DNA of 64,000 bases from Acanthococcus lagerstroemiae. Lineage: Eukaryota; Arthropoda; Insecta; Hemiptera; Eriococcidae. A model generated the notes under the pieces. It was not told the DNA's origin. It searched no databases and saw only the letters and a list, made by a program, of their open reading frames with translations. Location: contig CM063108.1 in NCBI GenBank assembly GCA_031841125.1, positions 27,889,399 to 27,953,398 of the forward strand, given 5' to 3'. Shown here in pieces: positions 24,510 to 36,139 of this stretch. The position numbers and the translations under genes are program-made. How positions within the stretch are numbered: position 1 is the stretch's first letter; every line of letters begins with the position of its first letter.

Positions 24510-25090
24510 CAAAATCGAGTCATAATGTCAAAAACGAATTTAATGACCTCAGAAATCTATGATTAAATACCCGTGTTTTATGACAGGGCATTTTGATCAT
24601 CGACCTTCACTCTTAGTACTATAAAATCACAGCCCAGGGTTTCTTTTTCTAATTTGCTCTCCACCCGAGTCCTGGAATCCGCCCTTCCAAGCATGACTTC
24701 GGAGACGTCGGGGAGGCTGTTAGGGCTGACTTAGCCCTCTTCCATTCTGGCCGAAAAACCGGCCTACGTCGAAAATTCTGGTGAGTTGCTACGTATAGGC
24801 TCGAACTCGGGACCTCCGGATTCTGAGACCAACGCGCTATCCACTAGGCTAACCAGACCTCTACGCAGCACAGGGTCAAAGGCATTTCAAAAATGAGTCG
24901 TGAGATCCTGAAACCCCTGGAAATCATGTCCGTATCATATTTTTAATTCCTCCTCTCCCCCCCCCCGCCATTTGAACCTCAGCCTTTACTCCCAGGTGTT
25001 TCAATTCTCAAAATCGAGTCATGTTTATGTCAATAACGAATTCAGGAACCTTGGAAGCCTATATGTTCAGATATCTGTATTGTATTTCAT
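24510..25090. repeat. Decayed two-copy repeat interrupted by a SINE
   Basis: The phrase CAAAATCGAGTCAT, followed by GTCAAxAACGAATT and a CCTxxGAAxxCTAT block, occurs at about 24512 and again at about 25012. GAGTCGTGAGATCCTGAAACC near 24894 looks like a third, weaker unit. The SINE at 24641-24865 sits between them. Confidence 0.5.
24630..24876 (-). mobile_element. tRNA-derived SINE, copy 2
   Basis: The body is 24641-24865, the same family as the SINE at 14369. On minus, the head AGGTCTGGTTAGCCTAGTGG carries the A box, and GAGTTCGAGCCTATACG carries a slightly altered B box. The flanks CAGCCCAGGGT (24630-24640) and CAGCACAGGGT (24866-24876) form an 11-bp target duplication with one mismatch. 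Confidence 0.88.
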
Positions 25091-26270
25091 GGTAGTTTCA
25101 TCGTCAGCTCCCTCCCCTGGGACGGAATCTTTCGACTGAGGATATAGGAATTGAATTTTGTGGCCTCCAATACATAAAATATATCTTGATTCAATTTTTT
25201 ACTTCTAGAAGTTCGAAAAAGTATATTGTGCAGGTCCTTTCATAGAAATGCAGAAACACATAAACTCATTATCAGTGGTACTAGCGGAATAGGGCTACTG
25301 GATGAAAAATACTTGGGGATGGGGAGATAGGGGGCAGCGACGTGCAAAATTTACACTTTTATCTTTCTCAAAACCTTGTGAAATAAAGAAAGAGGTCAGA
25401 AAACTGTTATTAATTATCTTCCTCAGGTCCGTGTTGAGGTGTAGTATGTCTGTGTTACAGAGAGTTACGTTAAGCCCCCAGTTTATGATGTTTGGGAGCA
25501 GATACGAACAAAATGTACCGAGACAATCTGATAAAAAATCCGGTGTAGAAACATTTTCGTTCGAAGTCTAAAAAGTCAGTGAAGTCAACTGAGTCAATTA
25601 AAGTCAACTATTTGGAGGAAGATCAATTAAAATCAATTAAAGACAATTATCTTGGATAATTTTAAATACCTAATGGTCAATTAAAACAGAAGAAGAAAAC
25701 ATCCTATCAAAAATAATTACCTAATCATCCGTAGATTGATGTCTCTAAAGAATGTGACTTTATCAACAATTTGAGATTTTTATTTTCAATTTTCCTAGAA
25801 TTCTGGTAATGAATGAAAGATCAGTGTCATCTAAAAGGCGCTATCTATAAGACGGCCGCAACTGCGGGGTTCTCTTATAGACTGCGAGCAAGGAAAAAAG
25901 CCAGTTCTGCGTTTTTTAAATAAACGGGATAAAATGGTCAACTAAAGTCAATTATCTTCATATTTAAATCTTGTTAGACACCCTGTAGAGCCAAAGGATT
26001 GAAACCCTTCTAAAAATCTAATAAACCAGGTGAAAGTGATGGCTTCTTTAGTTTTACTCGGAAGATTGCTCCCCAAAACTATATCTAAAAAATTATTTAT
26101 TGCAGATTTCCTTATTTGACTGGCTAACGTTGCCAGATGTCTTACAATCATGAATAGGGAATTGAGTAATTTTCGCTTCAATGCCTTATTAATATTGACT
26201 TTTCAACGGTGCCGACCTTTTTTGCACATCGTTTTTGTTACATAAAGGTTACATAATAACGTCCTGCCTG
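25091..26270. other. Unassigned DNA
   Basis: No recognisable gene. A short AGTCAACT / AGTCAATTAAAGTCAA word repeat covers about 25575-25690 and recurs near 25934-25950. Confidence 0.45.
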
Positions 26271-26610
26271 ACCAACTCCTGTGTAACACGATGCGAGTGT
26301 CTTAGAAAAGTCTTTTGTCTCCTGTACGTGATCTTTCCAAGACCATGCATTCTTCTTCTTCTTATTCTTACGGTGCACTCTCCTTTTTCCTCCTCCAATC
26401 GGTCAGGCAGGACATCAGTTGAGTTACAATTTATGTTTTAGCCCTCTCGGTGAGATCTGTACGTACTATCAATCGATACACATGCTTTCTCCTTTCTGTA
26501 CACTCTCTCGTTGTTATTGTTGTTGTTTTTACTTATTTCGTATGCTTCATTCCGGTCTGAACTAAACACTTCTCTCTCGCAAAATTCGATAAACCCACGC
26601 ATGAAATGAA
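26271..26610 (-). repeat. Dispersed repeat, family A, minus-strand copy
   Basis: The reverse complement matches 33880-34480 and the split copy at 59985-61420. Shared landmarks on the sense strand are TAAACTGTAACT, GATGTCCTGCCTGACC, ATxGGAGGAxAAAAxGAGAG, AAGAAGAAGAA, and GGAGACAAAAGAC. No coding function is recognisable. The comparison shows that the copy at 60 kb has an insertion at 60244-61269. Confidence 0.7.
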
Positions 26611-26690
26611 TCGAAATTATACTGTTCTCCTCTATGATGGAACTGTAGCAGGTTCATCGAATCTATGAAATTTTTGGAGAAAAATAAGTA

Positions 26691-27422
26691 GTGATGTTCC
26701 GTTTCATGAAACGTGTGAGCCGTGAAATGAAAAGTGGAAAATGTGTGAAAAGTGATAAAAAGTGCTTGTTTACATGATTTTCTCGCAAAATTTCTTTATT
26801 CTTCGAAGTTATCAAAGATAATTTTAAAAACTGCTTACGTTTTAAGAGAATATTTTTCTTAGCCCTAAAGATGAAATAAAGCAATATTGTAATCTAATCA
26901 GCAATCACATCACGGTAAAAGAAAAACGAATTGAACGTAACATGATAACGTGAAATCCACAGTCACAATGAACAGAACTGGCTAACATCAACATCGGGTG
27001 TACCATCATTCTGAGCGTTGCAAATAAATATCAACTGAGGAACGCACCTCCAAAGTGACCGAGCTGCAAAATTATGACTTCATAAGATTTTGTTTTCAAC
27101 ACGCGGTCTTGCCACGCTAAGGGCATACTTTGCAAAAACAAAAACGACAAATTTTTCTTGAAGGTTGGACTCATGGATACCTAACTTTAAAAAATCCCTT
27201 ACCTACTTTACTGTTTTGCTGATAAAGTGTCTTGCTTGTTTTTCTTAATACTAAAATTTTGCAGTTAGCTCACTTTGGAAGTGGGCTCCTCAACTGATAC
27301 GTCACATTTATTTGTAACCATGAAAAAGTGGAACATTTCACTTTTCAAACACACACTTCTCATTTCACTTGTCGTGAAAAGTTAACACACTTTTCATTTC
27401 GTAACTTTTCATGGAACACCAC
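26691..27422. mobile_element. TIR element with GTGRTGTTCC ends, carrying a nested MITE
   Basis: Left end GTGATGTTCCGTTTCATGAA (26691) and right end CATGGAACACCAC (27410-27422) are complementary. The subterminal 60-80 bases on both sides are full of GAAATGAAAAGTG words in opposite orientation, so the termini can fold back. I see no certain target duplication. Another element, 27039-27289, sits inside. No transposase is encoded. It is probably a non-autonomous DNA transposon; the superfamily is unclear. Confidence 0.65.
27031..27297. mobile_element. Nested 251-bp MITE with perfect 8-bp target duplication
   Basis: The element runs 27039-27289, with ends GGAACGCACCTCCAAAGTGA and, inverted, GGAGCCCACTTCCAAAGTGA, then a shared CTGCAAAATT. 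Perfect duplications TCAACTGA lie at 27031-27038 and 27290-27297. Ends beginning GG with 8-bp duplications would suit Merlin-like or related elements, but the superfamily is a guess. It is inserted within the element at 26691-27422, so it is younger. Confidence 0.82.
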
Positions 27423-27460
27423 GAACATTATGTCATCGTTCAGTACGGCATTAGATGTAA

Positions 27461-27748
27461 TTTGATTCCAGCCCCGTAGCCATGGGGGGTAAGCTGGGGC
27501 TGAGCCCCCTCTAAAGGTATCTGTAGCCCCTAGGCAAAGATACCATCATTAAAAAATCATCATTACGCTGAACGAGAAAGAAAGCATTAATATCACAGAA
27601 ATATTTGAAAATTTATAACAAGAACATGGTTAACTAATTTGGTACTCTTGAATTGGGAATGAGATTTTCGTACACTTTTCTGCTCGCTTGTTAAAAAAAG
27701 TGGTTGCCGCACCCACACATAAACTCTGGCTACGGGTCTGTTTGATTC
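27461..27748. mobile_element. hAT-type MITE with perfect 8-bp target duplication
   Basis: The element is 27469-27740 (272 bp), with ends CAGCCCCGTAGCCA and TGGCTACGGGTCTG. Perfect duplications TTTGATTC lie at 27461-27468 and 27741-27748. G-run and C-run segments just inside the left end can pair with each other (GGGGCTGAGCCCC). No transposase. It is close kin of the MITE at 22180-22462. Confidence 0.92.
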
Positions 27749-28954
27749 TCTAATCAACCATGTACCGATTTCTGGGGTAATATCAATAGTTCTCGAGAAA
27801 TTCGTCAGTTAGATAAATGGTCACACTTTTTGTAGAATGTCCCACGTAATTTCCGAAATAACGAACTTACTCCAGTTTGACAGTCGTGTTAGACATGCTG
27901 ACAGCATCATGAGCTCTGCCACGAGAAGCAAGAGAACCTGGTTGGTCTTCTCGCCCTCGTCCACGTGTTTTACTTGTCGGTTCGCGAATTCGATATATTT
28001 TTCGAAAATCGACGTACACGCTGACGGTCTCAATGTCCTGCGAGCTTCGCCTTTCGGCCGCATTCGAATGAATACGCGGCGGCCGCGGCACTCGCACAGG
28101 TGCGAGTAATGAGGCCTGGCCCGGCCTGGCCTCGCGTATTATAAATGGAAGTGTAACCTCTTTTTATTTCATTCCGTTTACTCCGAAACGGGCGCTCATT
28201 TTTCGCGATTTAGTTGGCCGTAGTAGTGTCGGCGCGATAATACTTACCGGGACACGAAAAATTAAAATTAATACTTTTCGAAAATTGCTTTTTCGCGCCG
28301 ACCGGAGGTGATGTGACGGGTTCGATAAAAAAATATATAATCCCGTTTGGGTGGCGTATGGACTCCTAATCGAAAGGCACTTTCGGATTCGAGTTTTTTC
28401 GACAGCGCGGCGCCGTTTCCGTTCTCCTTTGCACCGCCACATCTCGACCCGCACAATTCGAGTGCGGGCGGGAATAAATAACCAATTTCCATTCTGAATA
28501 GAGGGAGGTGCGGCGCGGGGCGGAAGAATACAGCGCCCAAAGAGTAAATCAAAGCGATCAACCGGAATGGGGCGCTAAGTACTCGAGCCTCATCGCGGTG
28601 GTGCGACGACCTGAAATCGCGAATACGAAATAAAATGACTTTTTTTTTTTTTCTCGCGTAAAATAATATTTAGAAATGATATTCCATTAGTGGGTATTTT
28701 TATTTCCGCTTTCCGCCGCCTTCGTGCGTTGTCTACGTATCTCCCTTATTACAAATAGAGCCGGTGAAATAACACGCCAAAGACTCTCGAAAACGTTAGC
28801 GGAATTTTGGCTCGATAGTCGCCACCCTCGCTCTCTCTTTCGGTCTTGCACGGGGAGCCCCAGCCGAGGGATATGTGCGTGCGAACCTGGTTCTGAAAAT
28901 GTAAAATTGCGATCTCGCCTCGATTATGTTAGGTTTTTCCAATCTCTTTTATGA
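27749..28954. other. CpG-rich, apparently single-copy DNA
   Basis: This is one of the most CpG-dense stretches in the window (28.0-28.6 kb, for example CGCGGCGGCCGCGGCAC near 28074). Several 75-97 codon frames overlap on both strands, as expected of GC-richer DNA, and none shows a known domain. A T-run lies at 28639-28652. It could be a conserved regulatory block or part of an unrecognised 5' exon; nothing decides this. Confidence 0.45.
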
Positions 28955-29706
28955 CTGAGGAGTTTTTATGCAAAACGCAATAAGCGCCATCTGGGTTCCT
29001 TCTGAGTTAAAAGTTGATTCTTGTGATTCGAGTACACTAGTTAGTTTGCACGAAAAACCCACTTTCGCAGCCTGTAATATGCTCTCGAAAATCAGTTCTG
29101 TTGCAAAACGCGGTGAAAATACTAAAGTGAATGTCAAAACGCAGTCAATCCACGCATTTCCGTAGACTGTCAGTAGAAACATAGACTGAATACATCGTGA
29201 AGATATCTAGTGACCAAGCCGTATGCCTGCTGTGAGAGGGGAGGTCATGAGCTATCATTTCAGTTAGGAAACACCCGCGAGTGCACCCGAGTATAGACGG
29301 ACGCCATATTCAGTGTCCGTGCCCGATGATTCGGAATTTACTAAGCGGACCTTGCCGGTGGCCGTTAGCGGTACTAGATTCACTACGGACTTTCTACGAC
29401 TAAAAATGGCGTATGGCTATGCCTGGGTCTTCTAGGTGCTCTACCTGTTTTTTTTTTTTTTTTTGTTTTTTTAGTTGCGTAAAACGCAATAATTCCACAG
29501 TGACGTATGTTCCTCCCCCCATAATACCTTCACAGAAGATTTCAGCAAGGAACCTTCATTGGATTCGTGATCTGCTAGTCTTTACCTGTTCCCAATGAGC
29601 TGTTAACCATAATAATAGAGGAAATTTTTGCTGTGAAACAGATTTTTTCATTTATTGGAACTTCTAGTCAATGGCACTTACTGCGTTTCGCATAAAAACT
29701 CCTCAA
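28955..29706. mobile_element. 752-bp TIR element (CTGAGGAGTTTTTATGC ends)
   Basis: Termini of about 35 bp are inverted copies: CTGAGGAGTTTTTATGC at 28955, continuing AAAACGCAATAAGCGCCA to 28989, and its near-perfect complement at 29672-29706. A partial copy of the motif (AAAACGCAATAATTCC) lies inside at about 29478. No clear target duplication is visible. No transposase frame is recognisable and a T-run is present (29449-29464). It is a non-autonomous DNA transposon of unknown superfamily. Confidence 0.8.
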
Positions 29707-29939
29707 CTGTTTTAATTGTAAAATAACATTGTCTTAGCTAACGCACATTAGAAACGCTTATTTTTAAAAAGGAAATCAATTATTTCTGACTAATTAATTA
29801 TTCAGTTATTCTTGTTCAATCAGCTGAAGACCTGATTCACAAGGTGCCCGTAGTCCAAAATCCAAGATCGCCAAAGTTGTTTTTTGGCACCATCTGGTGG
29901 AGAAGGTCATTACAGATCTCCCAGGTGTTACAGATTGTT

Positions 29940-30300
29940 TTTTCACACGTGGAACAGGATACGACTCGAATGTACTTCGAAAGAGAAGTCATCCATGGAA
30001 GGAAGATACGGTAGCAAAAGCTTCGGCTATTAGTGCGGATGTGATGTCAGGGTCGTGCGTGTAGCCGTCGTCAGTTTCTAGGGTAATGGTTGGCGGTGGT
30101 GGATTTGTTCCGTTCAGGGTTTGTATTTTTCGCTATACATTGTAGAGGGATTAGTATCTTTGTTGATTTCTTCGAGGAACTGGTTCCAGCTGTTCCTTTT
30201 ACTGGATCGTAATAGACGACAAGTTTGAGCACGTCAGCGGCGAAATGATTCGAGGTCTTCCGGTATGTTTGTTGCACGGAATACTTTATCCTGCAATTGT
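29940..30300 (-). pseudogene. LINE ORF2 remnant (endonuclease-RT linker)
   Basis: The minus strand in two frames reads RLLRSSKRNSWNQFLEEIN, KDTNPSTMYS, then after a one-base shift LNGTNPPPPTITLETDDG, DITSALIAEAFATVSS. This is the characteristic stretch between endonuclease and RT in jockey/R1-type LINEs, where a SWxxFxxxIN motif leads to a KI-xLNG block and a later IAexFaxvSS. Upstream, NIPEDLESFRR fits the same region. No RT follows within range, so only this fragment remains. Stops and a frameshift show it is dead. Confidence 0.75.
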
Positions 30301-30684
30301 TTCAAATAATTATAAGTTGGTTTCAACGGTTTTACGATAAATTAACTACTGATTTCCAGTCCGCCCCAATTTCCTACCACATTCCCACCGTTACTACAAG
30401 AAGCTAGAATATTAACAATTGGCTCATGGTGGGTTATTTCATATCAGTTTGTCCGAAAAACAACATTTTTGGCTCTTTATTCCTTCGATTTTGACCAAAC
30501 TGGTAATAAAGAAAGCTTCAGCGTATTCCAATAATATACGTGTAAAACCATTTGGCAAATATCTCATTTGGTCTTGAGTTTTCAGTATGTAAAATACAAG
30601 ATTGATTGTTCGTCATTATTTCTCGGAAGAGAATCCAATCGGAAGATGCGTGAGATATTGTAGTGGTTCAGAAGTCCAACACCA

Positions 30685-31290
30685 TATGTGGCAGTTTCTA
30701 TAAAAAGGGGTAACTTTGTCGATCCGACGAATTTTGAGTTACGGACAGTACGTAATAGAGGAATGAATGCCCATTCCAACGAGCTATCGGCGAGATTTGT
30801 AGTGTTTTTTGTTTCGGAGATACAAGGGGTCAAAGATGAGTGTAACAAGAAGACGCGAAAACACGTTTTTGGGAAAAACGCGTTTAAAGTTAGACGCACC
30901 TTTTTCTCCCACTCCATCAAGCGGCCCTAACTCGCTACGGAATCACGTTACTAACGTTACCAGCCTCGACGAGGGCTTGTTGGAAAGGTAATTTTTCGCA
31001 CTTCTGCGTGGTAACAATTCAGAACTTCGGATTTATTCGTGAGCTCCGAAAAACCACGAAGAAGCGAACGCAGACATTCGCATTCTTTTCTCATTCTCTT
31101 TCTCTCTCTCCCTCTTCTCTCTCATGCGCGTAAATTTTGTCTCTTCGTTATTGCGATGTTTTTCTTATAGAAATCAACCAAAATCTGAAAATTGATTTTT
31201 CGATCAAAAAATTTTGTTTTTCTTTTTTCGCGTTTTCTGAGACTTCGATCGATCGACCAAGTTACCCCTTTTTTTAGAAACTGCCACATA
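30685..31290. mobile_element. Tc1/mariner-like non-autonomous element, TA target
   Basis: The element is 30687-31288 (602 bp) with 38-bp terminal inverted repeats, 36 of 38 matching: TGTGGCAGTTTCTA, an A-run, GGGGTAACT and a final GTCGATC. TA flanks both ends (30685-30686, 31289-31290), as expected of TA-targeting Tc1/mariner elements. No DD[E/D] transposase is recognisable inside; the 112-codon minus frame there has no known motif. CT-rich microsatellite sequence lies near 31095-31125. Confidence 0.85.
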
Positions 31291-33879
31291 TTTTGATAGT
31301 GTACAATTCTTCAATATTTTTCCTTTTTCAATTCTCGAATAATTTTAAATGTGGAACTTACGGCTCATAAAATATCTGCTTCTTGATTTGCTGGCAGTTT
31401 CCGCGGGTTACAGTCAAAGGCTTAGCCGATTCACGGTAATTTTTCCGAACGGACATCTTCCCGAATGGAAATCGGCCCGAAAATTTGTTTCACGAACATT
31501 ATCAAAATTTGGCGAGGGTGATTTTTTGTTTGAGAACGAAGTCTCCGAATTCGGATCATTATCTTGTACCTAGAACCCTACGGGATGACGCATCGCTCAT
31601 ATTGTTGCAGATTTTTGATCAGTCTGAGAACTTGACCGTCTGTACTAATTTTCAGTATTGCATCAATTTTTTCCTTTTCAGTAGAAAAGGCTACCTGGTA
31701 ATAGGAGGAGAGGAAGAAACATTGTTAAAATAAGAAAGTCAAGTTAGATTCGTAGTCCAGTTATTTAAGAGCGTATACCCCCACCACCACCACAACCACC
31801 ACCAAAGAAAAGTAATACGCGTACTACTGCGAGTCAGTTAGGTAGAAAGACGATGATGTCTGCATGGATGACTGTGTTTTCCCAGGAAGACGGACAGGCA
31901 ACACGTTGATCCGACAAACTGACTGACTACCAGTTATCGTGCTAAAAAGGCAAAAGGGATGCCAAATAGCGTAAAAGTAGATACCTGTGATTTTTTCACA
32001 TCTATCGATCTTTCCGTACCTAGCAAAGAAACAATCTACCTTCATCGACATAAACCGGAACTGCCGGGTTGATGATGATTCCTAAGCCATCAACTTTTTT
32101 TTTCTGATTTTATCGTCGACGAGCTGCGGCCAAGTCCACCGAGTTTAATATCTGTTTTTATGGCGACTGAACTAATTTTACGATACACGGAAAATGTTGT
32201 ATAATATTATGAAAATATTTTAGACTTCGATAGAAAACACGAATTTCGGCGGCGTAGAATGGAGATTCGCGTAACATGAGAAGGTAATAAAAAGAGAACC
32301 TACAGGTCGAGTTCGAAAATAAATTACACACACGATGCCAGCAACAGGGCGATCTGTTAATTTGTTTTTCCTCCTTCATTTTTTCCCTTTTTCTTTCATT
32401 TTTATGAATATTGTGTTCGCGCGCGACATCATCGAGCAACCGTCGGATTAATCTGATATTTCGTATTTTATCTTTCCTCGCTGAGTAGATACACCTTTAC
32501 AATTTTTAATTTACGAGCTGGCTCCGACGCCGAAAACAAATTCAAATCGAAGTGGTGGTCTCGTGAAACAACGCGACCATGTTGAATGTTCACCCATTCG
32601 ATAGTTACTCTCGAAATCATTATTTATGACAGGGGATGCTCTGCTAACGAAAGCGGTCTTCTTGATTAGGAATTAGATGCAGTTGAATTAATTGAAGTTT
32701 ATATGTATTTTGGAACTTCCAAAAGATATAAGACGATAAAATCCGAACTGCAGTCATTACGATTCTCTCTGAACATTCCGGATTCTTGAATTCCGGGGCC
32801 ATTGCAGTAGCGACACATAGTTGTTTATTACACTAATTGTAAGACTACGACTAGGAGGTATCAGAGATGGGCAAAATTGAAAAGATTAAAAAAAATCAAA
32901 CGATTATTTATTTCGAATTATTTTATCTTTGTTTTGAAATTCGTGATTTTGAATTCAGTAGATTTTTCTATTTTAATGATTCTTCATTTTGGGACTTTCG
33001 TGCTTGTAAAATCACAAATAAAAGTTCTCTCGCGATTTGAATATATTTTGTGGAGAATGATTTTATAATTTCTGGTGTATTTTCGCATGACAAATTATTG
33101 ATTTTAAATTATTTAATTTATTAATAATCAGTGTAGTAAGGTCCGCGTAAATGAGTTATCAGTGGCCATGAGGTACTAAACGTAACAAAAAATAAATTCT
33201 GATTAGTAAGATGATTAGGATAGCCTCTAATTTTGAACACATACTCGAACCTTATTTCTTATTCGTTTTTGTTGGTCAATTCCAATTTTTTTGATTTGTA
33301 TTAAAAATTGCCCTGATCACGTGATATTGATTTCAATTCTGACGGCGAATATCCCAACTTTTACCTGCAAATGCCGTATCACAGGACCCAGTACCAGTAA
33401 TGTGTAGTACATCAAAAATATCACTTAATATAGTGCAGAATAATCGTCATAGATTACCATTATTATAGTGTGACTCTTAGCCATAAACAGAGCGGAAAAG
33501 AGAAAATTTGGATGGGAGCAAAGTGGTCATTTTAAGATGATGTTGAAGGATAGCTCATAGCAGAAAGGTATACAATAATTGATACGTAATAAATAACGTG
33601 TACAATGGGATCAAGAATGAACGCACCCCATCAAGGTGTCTCTATTGGCATGTAAAACAACCAAAACAAGTAAACAACAAACATCTAATTGAATCGGCAA
33701 CCGAGCATGGAAATAGCATCCTTTTTGGGTAGAGCGATCAAAAATTTGAAAATTTCATAAATACAGCGGTATTGGTATTTACGAGAACTTGCAAACAGAC
33801 TAAGTATCAGTTTTTGTTAGAAGAACGTTACTACTGGTTTTTCGAATCTTGGAGATACGAGAGAAAGAAGTAGCCTGAA
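31291..33879. other. Unassigned DNA
   Basis: Contains a short (CCA)n stretch at about 31782-31802, a CpG-containing unique-looking part at 32.1-32.7 kb, and a strongly AT-rich part at 32.87-33.13 kb. No gene, transposon end or conserved protein motif was seen on either strand. Confidence 0.45.
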
Positions 33880-33992
33880 TCGCGGCGAGGGCATTCGGAA
33901 TCAAAAAACGAGTGTGAGTAGGAAAAGCGAGTGCATTAAACGATCGATGCAATTACTGATCTTGAACGTCACTGCAGGTTTTTCGAAATGTG

Positions 33993-34037
<45 letters not shown>

Positions 34038-34480
34038 TTTTTAGTCCGGGCCGCAGCGAGGAGTTCATTTGAAATTAGAGAAACGAGAGAGTAGAAAGAG
34101 GGAGTGTATTAACTGACCGATAGAAAAAACATATCTTCGAGTGTTAAACATAAACTATGACTCAACTGTATCAACTAATGTCCTGAGCAACAAAACATAA
34201 ACTGTAATAACCGGATGTCCTACCTAAGCCGATGGAGGGAGAAAAATGAGAGTGAATCATGAGAATAAGAAGAAAAAGAAAAATGTGGTTTAAAAAGATA
34301 ACGTAGTTAGTTACTGGAAATGCAGGAATGCAAACAAAAGACGTTTGTTAGACGCTTGCATCGAGCTACATAAGAAGTGACTTGTCAGGAAAATTAGACG
34401 ATTCAAACGAAACTGTAAATTTCAGAGGAGAGGATCGCAGCGGCATCTCTACTTTGTGAAGACTAGTTCCAGGGTGAAAT
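33880..34480 (+). repeat. Dispersed repeat, family A, + copy
   Basis: The fullest copy of family A. It contains GAGTGTGAGTAGGAAAAGCG, the (GA)n microsatellite, ATAAACTGTAATAACCGGATG, AATCATGAGAATAAGAAG, GGAAATGCAGGAATGCAAAC and TTGTTAGACGCTTGCATCG. All these phrases recur at 59985-60243 plus 61270-61420, and inverted at 26271-26610. No transposase or RT motif is visible. Confidence 0.7.
33996..34035. repeat. (GA)n microsatellite
   Basis: Forty bases of uninterrupted GA dinucleotide within the family A repeat; absent from the 60 kb copy. Confidence 0.95.
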
Positions 34481-34670
34481 TACTCACCCAGCTCCATCTT
34501 ATCAAGCCTGGTCATAAGTTCTAGTAATTAGGCACAAGTGGTGGCTGATAGGGAATTTTTTCTTTTTTTTAAATAATTGTTATTATGGTTTCAATCCCGT
34601 AACTTACATGTTATTGTCCAGCAGACTTATATGGTTAGATATGGTCAGGTGGTTTGATAGTTTCTGTAAT

Positions 34671-35075
34671 TTTTTTTTTTTTTTTGTATTAGTATGTGTG
34701 TGGAGGTTTTCATTTCTGGTGAATATTAGCGCGTTTACTGCTTACTTCTGAGACTTGTTTTAGAATGGTGCGATCCCTGTGGTATACCAGCGAAACAGAA
34801 AAGTCCTGTCCGAATTTAATTTAGAGTTGTTCTTTTTCAAAATTCCTCTACTTCAGTCATACGCAGTAACTGCTGGCTCTTGGTAACTATTTGATTTGTG
34901 TATACGAAAGGCTATGGTTTCACATTTCATCACAAAGCTGTTGGACATCTGAGAATGCGGCGGAACAATATTCTTTCTTTTCAAGCACCTACCTGATGCA
35001 TTCAGTTAGATGGTTGGCTTGTTGTTCATTCCTGAGGAAAATTAATAGGCTGGTGTTCGCAAAGATTTTGTAGAT
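34671..35075 (-). pseudogene. Jockey-like LINE reverse transcriptase remnant
   Basis: The minus strand from 35075 reads FLRNEQQANHLTECIR and LEKKEYCSAAFSDV, which corresponds to RT motif A of jockey elements (LExKxYCSAAFLDVxQAFD). About 200 bp further on comes FAGIPQGS (near 34780), the AGxPQGS motif B. The sequence then ends in a poly-A run (T-run on + at about 34672-34687), so the copy looks 3'-truncated and polyadenylated, or joined to a separate poly-A. Motif C (YADD) is not present. Multiple stops and frameshifts. Confidence 0.75.
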
Positions 35076-35121
35076 ATACGCCATACCGATTTGTATATGA
35101 GATCATTGAACTGGCAGATCA

Positions 35122-35420
35122 AGGGACGTATCGATAGGAGGGACTTTCCCCGCCCCCGTAGGAATTTTCCGCTCAAAAGTTGGGAAAATTGACAATTCCA
35201 ATAAAGGACGAGTTGGAAAATTTTAGTAGATGGATCGAAAGTTGGAAAAATCCAACAAGTCAGAAAAGTTTTTCTTTTTAGCGAATACAAAAAAATTTTG
35301 ATTGATAATTGCGAATTTCGACTTGAGTCAGTTGGGACTTTCAGAATTTCTTCCGCCCCCCTCCCCCCCCCCCTCCGAAAAAACTCTTCGATACTTCCCT
35401 GAACAGATCCTTATGACTGC
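35122..35420 (+). repeat. Dispersed repeat, family C, copy 2
   Basis: Same family and strand as 17583-17885, with GGGACGTATCGATAGGAGG, AATTTTAGTAGATGGATCG, CAACAAGTCAGAAAAG, ACAAAAAAATTTTGAT, a C-run (about 35354-35373) and AAACTCTTCGATAC. The flanks show no clear duplication. Confidence 0.7.
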
Positions 35421-36139
35421 CTCAGTTATGCCAGTTTCCTCTTACTCGCGGGCTGGAATGTCTCGATTGAGATTTCAGTTTCGATCGACAGAATCGTAAT
35501 CTGGGTGACAGCATGACAGCACTGTATTTGTGGGCCTCGTCGATATGCTTTCCCTTTGTTGGAGATTCACCTGAAACGTGAGGCAACTGTGATATATTTC
35601 TCCGGACGTAGGCGGACTTGTTACTTATGTTTGACCCTCGCAACATGTGAGCTGTCGACGGCTATATTTTTTTCTTTCTTCCTTTGTACAGTCTTATCTC
35701 TAGATGAATAAGTACAATTTTTAGTGTGACGTACATTGTCGTGAGTGAGGATAAGGTAAGACCGTAATATTTTCAAGTTTGCTTGGACCTATTGCAACCA
35801 GGTCGCTAGGTTTTGTACGTTTAAGCCTACGAGTTTCTTCAGAGTTATCAACCAATTAGATGGCTTCGGCGTTGAGATGTTCCATTGGTCTCTTCTCATC
35901 TGAGGCTGCTTGGATTCGAGTAATTTCGTTGATGATCTGTATTTCCAGAACGCAATCAATATCTTCATTTGTTGTACACCAATATAGGCCAAAGTTGTCC
36001 AGACTTGAGGTATATTTGGGCCAAAAATTATGCAGAACATATTACCGCGACCCGCACCACATTTTATTAAAAATTCTTCATACGGTACAACAAAAAATTA
36101 ACCTTATTTAAGTTCATTCCTATACAAGGGCAGAAATAT
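35421..36139. other. Unassigned DNA next to a hAT remnant
   Basis: Minus-strand frames here (74 and 83 codons) sit downstream of the hAT transposase remnant and may contain its 3' flank, but I could not match them to any family. Confidence 0.4.
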
